Below, one piece after another: positions 9,035 to 16,501 of a stretch of DNA of 64,000 nt (position 1 is the stretch's first letter; every line of letters starts with the position of its first letter). Under the pieces are notes generated by a model. The model made no database searches. It saw nothing but the letters and a program-made list of their open reading frames with translations, and was not told where the DNA came from. The position numbers and the translations under genes were made by a program. Source of the stretch: DASCOT01 sp965197275 (lineage in GTDB: Bacteria > Acidobacteriota > UBA890 > WLXD01); assembly GCA_965197275.1 (NCBI GenBank), contig CBDAMQ010000019.1, positions 1 through 64,000 on the forward strand, given 5' to 3'.

Positions 9035-9364
9035 GTTTCAGCTCGACGCGCGGCAGGGAGTATCGAGGCCTCCTTTTGAGGCAGGCCCCGAAGCCTGGCC
9101 ACGACACCATGGCCGGGACCGTGCTCGCGATTCAGGGCCATTCGGATCGTTCAGTAGCCTGAGCTGCGACCTTGCCAAGTCGCCCGCTCATCATACCTGG
9201 CAGTTGGCCGATCCCGATGGCTGGGTGGCGGCGACCGACCCCCGAGAGATCTGGTTCCTACCGCCTGGCTGCCGAGTCGCTCGCCCGCGTCCTCCAGCCG
9301 TTGGATCTCAGACGATCCAACGATAGGCTTCAGGCGCTCACCCACCTCCCTCTGTGGTAGCGCC
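9035..9364. other. Intergenic region between divergent oxidoreductase and kinase genes
   Basis: These 330 bp separate two outward-facing genes and should hold both promoters. I see no coding signal and no strong -35/-10 pair or clear Shine-Dalgarno sequence before ATG 9365. Confidence 0.5.
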
Positions 9365-11673
9365 ATGGAATCCGGCACCAAGCTCGGTCACTACGAGATC
9401 CTCTCTCCGCTGGGTGAAGGCGGGATGGGCGAGGTGTATCGAGCGCGCGATACCAACCTTGATCGTGATGTTGCCATCAAGGTGCTTCCGGAAGACTTCG
9501 CCGACGACGCAGAGCGGCTGGCTCGGTTCGAGCGCGAGGCGAAGCTCCTTGCCTCCTTGAACCATCCCAACATCGCAACGATCCACGGCTTCGACGAGTC
9601 GGAGGGTGTGCGCTTCATCGCCATGGAGCTGGTCGAGGGTCAGAGCCTCGACGAGCGGATCGCTGCAACCAGTCGGATCGAGGTCGATGAGGCATTGGAG
9701 ATCGCTCGTCGGATCGCGCTGGCGCTCGAAGCCGCCCACGAAGCGGGCGTCATCCACCGGGACTTGAAGCCTGCGAACGTGCAGGTCGCCCTCGATGACA
9801 CGGTCAAGGTGCTCGACTTCGGGCTGGCCAAAGCCTCCGAAGCTGGCGGGGCGCCGTCGCCCGACCTGAGCCAGTCACCGACCATGATGGCCGCCACGGG
9901 CACCGGCGTGATCATAGGAACGGCTGCTTACATGAGCCCCGAGCAGGCGCGAGGCAAGCCACTCGATCGGCGCGCCGACGTGTGGGCGTTTGCCTGCGTG
10001 CTGTACGAGATGCTCAGCGGCAGCAAGGCCTTTGATGGGGACACCGTGTCCGACGTGCTCGCCGCCATTCTCAAGGAAGAGCCGGACTGGTCGCGCCTGC
10101 CCGCAGAGATACCGCCTACTCTGCGCCGGCTTCTCGAACGTTGCTTGCGCAAGGACCCGGCGCGGCGCCTGCGCGACATTGGTGACCTGCGGGTGGAGAT
10201 GGAAGACGCGAGCTCGGACGCGTCGTCGTCGCCGGAGAGCGCTCCGGCGCTGCGCCCATCCAGCGCCGCTGCACGACTGGCGCCGTGGGCCGTTGCGGCG
10301 GTCGCCATGACGGTGGCCGCTTGGGCCGTGTTTGGCGCGCGCACCGGCCCCGACACAACCGCCGCTCCGATGCAGCGGTTCAGCGTCATCGTGCCTGAAG
10401 ATCAACAACTGCCGGTGCGGAACTTGATGTTGGCGGTATCGCCATCCGGCACCGAGATTGTCTATTCGGCGGAGCGCGACGGAGCATCGATGTTGTACCG
10501 ACGACGCATCGACAGCTTCACTGCTGAGCCGATAGACGGCACAGAAGGCGCAGATAAGCTGACATTTGCCCCCCACGGTGAATCCGTGGCTTTTCGTCAG
10601 GGCAACGCCGTGCGCGCGGTGTCGATGGACGGCGGGGTCCTCCGTAGCCTGTGCGCACCATGCTTAGCGGAGTTCGGATTGGCGTGGGGGCCGGACGGGA
10701 CGGTCATCGCGGCGCCGGTGTGGGCGTCGCCGCTCGAGATCATCGCCGGCCCGCGCGATCCTGGCGCGATCACCGAGCTCGACCCGACGCGCGGCGATCT
10801 CTCTCACCTGTGGCCGCAATTCTTGCCCGACGGCGAGAGTGTTCTATTTACCATCTGGGCTGGCACAACCACCTACGGCGCTGTCGTTTCCCTCGACGAT
10901 GGCGCCGTTCGAACCGTCGGCGAAGGCGGCTCCAACTACCGCTATGTGGAGCCGGGATACCTGGTGTCGGGTCGAGAGGGTGTGCTGGTTGCCGAGGCCT
11001 TTGACCTCGCGTCGCTGCAATCCACCGGTTCGCAGATCGCCGTCGCCGACGGTGTCATCATGTCGGTAGACGCCTTCGCGTCCTTTGGCGCATCGTCTTC
11101 CGGGATGCTCGCCTTCCGGCGCGGCAGTTCGCTGACCCGCATCGTGTGGGTGGATCGAGACGACAGAGCAACAACCGAGGCGTGGCCCCGGCCGGGCCGG
11201 TTCAGCTCGGTGGCGGTGTCGCGCGACGACCGTTACATCGTCGGCGACGTAACAACAAACAGCAGTTCCTACGAAGTATGGTTGCTTGACCTCGGAGCCG
11301 GTACCCGTCAACTGCTCAGCAGCGGGACCGACGATACGAAACCGGTGTTTTCCCCCGACGCCAGCGCGGTAGCCTACGCTTCCGCAACGGACGATGGTTA
11401 CGCAATCCTCTCGGTCTCGGTAGAGGGGTCCCGGGAGCCTGAAGAGTTGATACGCCGCAATGCCTTTATCGTTCCGAGCGACTGGTCAGCCGACGGCCGC
11501 TATATCACGTACTACGTCGAGGGTCCGGGAGGGGACGCAACGGCCGGTACCACATATCGTCCGACGGCAAGCGTTTGCTCTGGGCGCGCTTCGAGGACGC
11601 CGGCCTCGAGGACCACTACTTCAACGTCATCCCGAATCTGCCGGCGGTCTTGGAACGCGGGGGCGGCCAGTAG
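9365..11673 (+). CDS. Membrane Ser/Thr protein kinase with TolB/WD40-like propeller, C-terminus damaged
   Basis: The N-terminal ~270 residues are a Hanks-type kinase: glycine loop LGEGGMGEVYRARD, VAIK lysine, catalytic loop HRDLKPANV, DFGLAK, and MSPEQARGKP in the activation segment. One transmembrane helix follows at about residues 303-322, then an extracytoplasmic beta-propeller with repeated SPDG-like blades. The open frame continues to 12004, but after about 11530 it is nonsense. The shifted frame gives GRYHISSDGKRLLWARF and then YFNVIPNLPAVLER, ending at 11673, which matches the normal end of such proteins (compare the paralogue at 12676-15407). Against that paralogue about 90-110 residues are missing just before the shift, so a deletion with frameshift is likely. 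Kinase and membrane parts are complete. Confidence 0.82.
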
Positions 11674-11780
11674 CGACGGTCGACCTAGATGGAACCAAGA
11701 GCGCGCGACTCGGTCACCAACGAAAACCAGCGTCAGCCAACGAAAAACCAACCAGCGCCAACTCGAAGCAAGTGCGCGTT

Positions 11781-11823
11781 TAGTTTGGAAGTCCGCTGCT
11801 CTATCCAGCTGCGCTACGGACGC
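11781..11823 (-). pseudogene. 5' fragment of a tRNA-Arg-like gene
   Basis: Read on the minus strand from 11823, the sequence is GCGTCCG (acceptor arm), TA, a D-arm GCGC-AGCTGGATA-GAGC, and the start of an anticodon arm GCGGA-CTTCCAA. After that it diverges: there is no 3' anticodon strand, T-arm or acceptor 3' strand. It matches the first ~40 nt of tRNA-Arg genes. The loop reads CTTCCAA where tRNA-Arg(TCT) would have CTTCTAA. It lies 15 bp past the stop of higA, and beyond it is a short degenerate repeat (GCTGGTTGGTTTTTCGTTGG / GCTGGTTTTCGTTGG). Probably an integration or recombination scar rather than a functional tRNA. Confidence 0.65.
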
Positions 11824-11837
11824 CCCTGATTCGATGG

Positions 11838-12143
11838 CTAGGCTACGTGCGTGCGAACGCGTTCCTCGATTTCGGAACCGACGGTACGCCGTGCGACCCG
11901 CAGCTCGTAGTCGGCCTGCAACCCCGTCCAAATCTCCGGCGAAACTCCGAAGAACCTGCCTAGTCGCAAAGCCGTGTCGGCTGTTATCGAACGCTTGCCG
12001 TTGACGATCGCGCTGATTCTGCCGGGAGGAACGGAGAGCTCGCGCGCAAGCCGGTTGATGCTGATGCTCATCGGTCTCATGAACTCCTCCATCAGAATCT
12101 CACCGGGATGAATGGGCTCGAGGGTTTTCGATTGTCTGCTCAT
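11838..12143 (-). CDS. higA: HigA-family antitoxin (XRE helix-turn-helix)
   Basis: A 101-residue protein with the family signature near the N-terminus (LEPIHPGEILMEEFMRP) and an XRE-type helix-turn-helix (INRLARELSVPPGRISAIVNGKR, about residues 29-51), followed by ALRLGRFFGVSPEIWTGLQ. It should neutralise the HigB-type toxin encoded 7 bp upstream and bind the palindromic operator at 12445-12467. Toxin-first gene order and length are normal for higBA. No lesions, in contrast to the flanking kinase genes. Confidence 0.92.
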   Translation of the reverse strand: MSRQSKTLEPIHPGEILMEEFMRPMSISINRLARELSVPPGRISAIVNGKRSITADTALRLGRFFGVSPEIWTGLQADYELRVARRTVGSEIEERVRTHVA

Positions 12144-12150
12144 GACTCGC

Positions 12151-12429
12151 TCAGTGGTAGTCGACGATTTCTACATCGATTGCATTGCCTCTCTTCCAAC
12201 GGAAGCAGACACGCCATTGCTTGTTAATCCGGATGCTGTGATGCCCCTTGCGCGTCCCCTTCAGGGCCTCAAGTCGGGTACCAGGGGGTATCCGAAGATC
12301 GTCCAGTCGACGCGCTTGATGCAACAGCAATAGCTTCCGTCGAGCCACTCTCTCGAAGGGCCGGAACCGTCGAACCGCGACATCACCGAATAGCGCTTCG
12401 GTATCCCTGCACTTGAAGGAGCGGATCAT
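12151..12429 (-). CDS. higB: HigB/RelE-family toxin
   Basis: A 92-residue basic protein of the RelE superfamily: start MIRSFKCRDTEALF, central LLLLHQARRLDDLRIPPG, and the conserved end SIRINKQWRVCFRWKRG then VEIVDYH. The basic residues and the W-R-V-CF-W core are those used for ribosome-dependent mRNA cleavage in this family. Start ATG 12429 is nearly at the predicted transcription start, so the transcript would be close to leaderless. It is first gene of a two-gene operon with higA. Confidence 0.9.
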   Translation of the reverse strand: MIRSFKCRDTEALFGDVAVRRFRPFERVARRKLLLLHQARRLDDLRIPPGTRLEALKGTRKGHHSIRINKQWRVCFRWKRGNAIDVEIVDYH

Positions 12430-12435
12430 GGATCT

Positions 12436-12467
12436 AGATTATCACGCGTCGCGTAATAGGCGACGCG
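12436..12467 (-). promoter_or_regulatory. Probable higBA promoter/operator with perfect 8-bp palindrome
   Basis: Arms CGCGTCGC (12445-12452) and GCGACGCG (12460-12467) form a perfect inverted repeat around GTAATAG. On the minus strand a GATAAT -10-like element (about 12437-12442) touches the palindrome's proximal arm. The arrangement suits autorepression by HigA. Assignment is from position and symmetry. Confidence 0.65.
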
Positions 12468-12675
12468 CCATATCTATGCACCTTGGTTGACGCATCCCCG
12501 AGGAGGATCTGTTTTCAATGGAATACATGGGGATTTGAGTCCTCCGGTCGCGGCGATTGTGCCCAGCGTGTGCCCACGAATCCTGGCATTTAGTGCCGTG
12601 CGTCCGTTGTCTCCCGGCCCGTCGAACGGGTAACTTCTCGCGGTTCCCCTTCTCAACAACTGCGGCGGAAAACCC

Positions 12676-13626
12676 GTGATCGGCAAGACCCTCAACCACT
12701 ACGAAGTTCTCGAATCCCTCGGCGAGGGGGGCATGGGCGAGGTGTACCGCGCACGGGACACTAGGCTGGCCCGCGACGTGGCGATCAAGGTGTTGCCGGC
12801 GCATCTTGCCGACGACCTTGAGCGCCTGGCCCGCATGCAGCGCGAGGCGCAGATGCTGGCGGCGCTGAACCACCCGAACATCGCGACGATCTACGGCCTG
12901 GAGGACGCCGATGGCGTGACCTTCCTTGCTATGGAGCTGGCGGAGGGGCAGACGCTGGAGCAGAGGCTTTCGACCGGCGCCCTCGGCGTCGACGAAGCCC
13001 TCGAGATCGCCCGGCAAATCGCCGAGGCACTCGAGGCCGCCCACGAGCGCGGCATTGTGCATCGGGATCTGAAGCCCGCCAACATCCAGGTGGCTAGCGA
13101 GGGCGGCACGGCCGGACAGGTGAAGGTGCTCGACTTCGGCCTCGCCAAGGCCTACGAGCCGGACGGGGCAAGCTCGGAGCAGTCGCCCGATTTGTCGGCT
13201 TCGCCGACGATGGCGTCGGCGACGCGCACGGGTGTGATCATGGGCACAGCGGCCTACATGAGCCCCGAGCAGGCGCGTGGCAAGCCGCTCGACAAGCGCG
13301 CCGACATCTGGGCGTTCGGCGTGATCCTGTACGAAATGCTGACGGGCCGGCGCCTGTTCGACGGCGAGACCGTATCGGACACAATCGCCGCGGTGCTTCG
13401 GGGCGAGGTGGACTTCGGTCAGGTGCCGGCGCCGGCGAGGAGCGTGGTAGAGGCGTGCCTCCAGCGCGATTCGAAGGAGCGACTGCGCGACATCGGTGAC
13501 GTTCCGCTCTTCTCGACCTCGATCGGCGTGATGACGTCGTCGGGCCGGGAGCACATGCATCGTCGTCGAGCAGCGGCGCATGGCTGTGGCCTGCACTTGC
13601 CGCGATCTCGGCGTCGGCCGCGATGA
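12676..13626 (+). CDS. Ser/Thr protein kinase, N-terminal (kinase) part of a frameshifted gene
   Basis: A complete Hanks-type kinase domain: LGEGGMGEVYRARD, VAIKVL, HRDLKPANI, DFGLAKAYE, MSPEQARGKP and the terminal RLRDIGD. It is a close paralogue of the kinase at 9365. The start is GTG 12676. After RLRDIGD (about 13500) this frame degenerates and stops at 13626. The neighbouring frame from about 13503 reads onward in sense with the next entry. One single-base indel near 13500 would restore a ~910-residue protein of the same architecture as the upstream paralogue. As read, it would give a soluble kinase without membrane anchor. Confidence 0.82.
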   Translation: MIGKTLNHYEVLESLGEGGMGEVYRARDTRLARDVAIKVLPAHLADDLERLARMQREAQMLAALNHPNIATIYGLEDADGVTFLAMELAEGQTLEQRLSTGALGVDEALEIARQIAEALEAAHERGIVHRDLKPANIQVASEGGTAGQVKVLDFGLAKAYEPDGASSEQSPDLSASPTMASATRTGVIMGTAAYMSPEQARGKPLDKRADIWAFGVILYEMLTGRRLFDGETVSDTIAAVLRGEVDFGQVPAPARSVVEACLQRDSKERLRDIGDVPLFSTSIGVMTSSGREHMHRRRAAAHGCGLHLPRSRRRPR

Positions 13627-15407
13627 TTCTCGCGGTGATGCTCTTCGCGCAGACGACGCCCGCGCCGCCGGAGATGATCACATTCCCCCTGGAAGGCAGC
13701 GGGCAGGCGCCGACTGTGACCGCCATCTCGCCGGACGGACGCCACGTGCTGTACGTCGTGGTCCCTCAGGGTTCGCCGCCGGAGCTGTGGGTCCGTTCGC
13801 TCGCGTCGCTCGAAGGACGGCCTCTCCCGGGGTCCGAGGGCGTCGACTTCCGGGTGCGCGGCGGGGGCACGCGTGGTGGTTTCCCTCCGGTCGCCGCCTG
13901 GTCAAGTGACAGTCAGGAAGTGGTGTTCACCGTCGCCAAGTCGATGCGCCGAGTCGACTTGACGGGGCAGATCACAACTCTCGCTGAGCCCACCGGCAGC
14001 CCGGTAGGACCGGGCACATGGAGCGTCGATGGCACGATCCTCTACGGCCGGCGTGATGTCGACTTGGCTGGCAGCGGCATCTGGGGGTTGCCAGAGACAG
14101 GTGGCACCGCGGTCCAGGTAACCCGAAGGGGGGGCTCCGAATCGGTGCATCTGCCGTCCAGCTTCCTTCCGGACGGTCGCCGGTTCCTGTACTTCGTGCA
14201 AGAAATCGGTGACGAGAGGTCAGGCGAAGTTCGAGTCGGATCGCTCGATCGGCCGCCGGACGAACAGGACACGACGGTTCTGCTCGCGGCCGATGCGCCT
14301 GCAGTCTACGCGCCGGCCACCGAGGATCACTCGGGCCACATCCTGTACTTGAGTCGCGGAAGCCTGATGGCGCAGCCCTTCGACCAGGAGACCGGGACAC
14401 TCGAGGGTGAGCCGGAACAGGTCACCTCGGGAGTCGGGAGCTCTTTTTCGGTATCAGCCGATGGACGACGACTCGCATATCGACTCGCTGGCGAGTCCGA
14501 GCCGCTATCGGAGCTCATCCGACTCGACCGATCCGGCCGTGAGCTGGAGACGATTGGTCCGCCAGCCGGCTATGAGGGCGTGGGCCGATTCGCGGATGGC
14601 CGGAGTCTGGTAGTCCCCCGCGTCGACCCTGGCCAGCAATCGCACACCTACATCGTGGACATTGCTCGAGCGGCCTTCACCCGCCTGGGCAGCGGTCCCG
14701 CCTACGACTCCGGCGACGTCGTATCGCCCGACGACCTGGTGGCATACACGTATTCACCGGAAGGCCTGGCTCTCGACCTCTACGTCCGCGCGTCAAACGG
14801 CGTCGGCGAGGCACGGTTGCTGGGCTCGTCCGACTTCATGAAGCATCCGAACGACTGGTCACCAGATGGCCGCTTCCTGATCTACGACGAACATCACCCC
14901 GAGCGGGCACAGGATCTGCTGCTCGTCGGCGTCGACGGTGGAAATCCCGTCCCCTTCTTGGCGACGGAGGCGGATGAAACCTTCGGCCAGTTCTCTCCCG
15001 ACGGCCAGTGGATCGCGTACGCATCCACGGAATCCGGCCGGAAGGAAGTCTACGTTCGTGATTTCGCAACCGATCAGACACCGGCGTACGGATCAGTCCG
15101 CGAGCAGATCTCGTTGGACGGCGGCGACAAACCGCGCTGGGGGCCGAACGGCCGCGAGATCTTCTTCCTCCGGCCCGACGAAACGCTTGTCGCCGTGCCG
15201 GTCAATCTCGGCACACCGTTGGAGGTCGGCGCGCCCGAGGAGCTCTTTCCGATGCAGTGGGTCGGCTTCTTCCCCTACGTTGTCATGCCCGACGGGACGT
15301 TCATCGTCAACACACCGCTCGAGCTTCTGCCAGAGGCCACGCCGCCCCCGGTCGTGATCCTCAACTGGCAAGCCGGCCTCCGGCAGCGAGGACAAGGCGT
15401 TCCATGA
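13623..15407 (+). CDS. TolB/WD40-like beta-propeller, C-terminal part of the same kinase gene
   Basis: The frame is in fact meaningful from about 13503: a polyserine linker, then a membrane helix (ALAAISASAAMILAVMLFA, 13593-13649), then an extracytoplasmic propeller. Repeated blades are visible, e.g. ISPDGRHVLYVV, WSPDGRFLIYDEH, FSPDGQWIAYASTESGR and RWGPNGREIFFL, ending PPPVVILNWQAGLRQR. Such domains sense ligands or proteins for the attached kinase. The ATG at 13623 lies inside the membrane helix, so it is not the natural start; this is the 3' half of the gene starting at 12676. Confidence 0.82.
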   Translation: MILAVMLFAQTTPAPPEMITFPLEGSGQAPTVTAISPDGRHVLYVVVPQGSPPELWVRSLASLEGRPLPGSEGVDFRVRGGGTRGGFPPVAAWSSDSQEVVFTVAKSMRRVDLTGQITTLAEPTGSPVGPGTWSVDGTILYGRRDVDLAGSGIWGLPETGGTAVQVTRRGGSESVHLPSSFLPDGRRFLYFVQEIGDERSGEVRVGSLDRPPDEQDTTVLLAADAPAVYAPATEDHSGHILYLSRGSLMAQPFDQETGTLEGEPEQVTSGVGSSFSVSADGRRLAYRLAGESEPLSELIRLDRSGRELETIGPPAGYEGVGRFADGRSLVVPRVDPGQQSHTYIVDIARAAFTRLGSGPAYDSGDVVSPDDLVAYTYSPEGLALDLYVRASNGVGEARLLGSSDFMKHPNDWSPDGRFLIYDEHHPERAQDLLLVGVDGGNPVPFLATEADETFGQFSPDGQWIAYASTESGRKEVYVRDFATDQTPAYGSVREQISLDGGDKPRWGPNGREIFFLRPDETLVAVPVNLGTPLEVGAPEELFPMQWVGFFPYVVMPDGTFIVNTPLELLPEATPPPVVILNWQAGLRQRGQGVP

Positions 15408-15475
15408 ACCTCGCACCCCTCTCGCGACCATCGACAGCGTTGGCCTTCGTACCTCTTTCGAGGGAGTGATTACGG

Positions 15476-16480
15476 ATGATTCTGGATCAGATACTCGAGG
15501 CTGGCGCCGTCATCGTGTTGGATGGGGCGATGGGCACCGAGGTTGCACGCTATGGTGCACCAATGGACAGCGTCGCCTGGTGCGGCGTCGCCAACAAGAC
15601 CCACCCCGACATCGTCCGCCAGGTTCACGAGGATTACATCCGCGCGGGCGCTGACGTGATCACGACGAACACCTTCGCGACGTGCCGCCACGTCCTGGAA
15701 GCCGCGGGCCTGGGTGAAGAAACGGTGGCGATCAACCGGCGCGCCGTCGAGCTTGCCCGGGAGGCACGCGACCGGGTGGCGGCCGACCGGCCGATCGCGG
15801 TAGCCGGTTCCATGTCGAACATGACGGGCTGGCTGCCGGGCACCCTCAGCACGGACCCGCGCTACGAGCCTACGGCAGACGAGGAAGCCGCCAATCTCCA
15901 CGAGATGGCGGAGACCCTGGTCGAAGCGGGTGTCGACCTCATTATCATGGAGATGATGCTCGATCTCGAGCACGCCAAGCGCGCCATCGTCGCCGCCCTT
16001 GCCACGGGGCTGCCGGTCTGGATCGGTATCAGCTGCACGCGACGCCCCGGCGGCCGCATGATCGGCTGGGACATGGTGGCGGAGGAAGACGCCTCCCGTC
16101 TCGTCGAGGACCACCAGCCGAGGCCCGACGTGCCGCTGGAAACACTGATCGATGAGCTCATGGGGTTGGGCGGAACCGTCGCCGGCATCATGCACAGCTC
16201 GTTATCCTCGACGTCGCCGGGTCTCGAGTTGCTGTTCGGACGGTGGTCGGGACCGGTCATGGCCTACCCTGAGGTGCTCACTGTAGATCCCAGGAACACG
16301 AACGCGCGCGCCCCCGTGTCGCCCGAGGAATTCGCCGGCCATTGCAGGGGATGGGTCGAGGGGGGCGTCCAAATCATCGGCGGTTGCTGCGACTCTACCG
16401 TGGAGCACATCCGCCGGATGGTGGACGCCCTGCCCGATCGCGTAGGTGGCCGTCCGTTACCGACCGCGGCATCCAGCTAG
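15476..16480 (+). CDS. Homocysteine S-methyltransferase family protein (betaine-homocysteine methyltransferase-like)
   Basis: A 334-residue TIM barrel of the Pfam S-methyl_trans family, starting with the characteristic VLDGAMGTEVAR, then TTNTFATCR. The three zinc-binding cysteines are visible: one in ISCTRR and the adjacent pair in IIGGCCDSTVEHI near the C-terminus. It would transfer a methyl group from a donor such as betaine or S-methylmethionine to homocysteine, making methionine; the donor cannot be told from sequence. A purine-rich stretch (GAGGGAG) lies ~10 bp before ATG 15476. Stands alone between the kinase gene and a convergent quinoprotein gene. Confidence 0.88.
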   Translation: MILDQILEAGAVIVLDGAMGTEVARYGAPMDSVAWCGVANKTHPDIVRQVHEDYIRAGADVITTNTFATCRHVLEAAGLGEETVAINRRAVELAREARDRVAADRPIAVAGSMSNMTGWLPGTLSTDPRYEPTADEEAANLHEMAETLVEAGVDLIIMEMMLDLEHAKRAIVAALATGLPVWIGISCTRRPGGRMIGWDMVAEEDASRLVEDHQPRPDVPLETLIDELMGLGGTVAGIMHSSLSSTSPGLELLFGRWSGPVMAYPEVLTVDPRNTNARAPVSPEEFAGHCRGWVEGGVQIIGGCCDSTVEHIRRMVDALPDRVGGRPLPTAASS

Positions 16481-16501
16481 GCTACAAGGAAACCCGCCTG
16501 C

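Noticed and set aside
11512..11931. Minus-strand open frame containing VAQLDRAADF
   Set aside because: That peptide is the familiar false translation of a tRNA 5' half; the segment is the tRNA-like fragment, not a gene.
12442..13596. A 384-residue minus-strand open frame opposite the second kinase
   Set aside because: Pure antisense of the kinase domain with His/Arg-rich composition and no recognisable fold.
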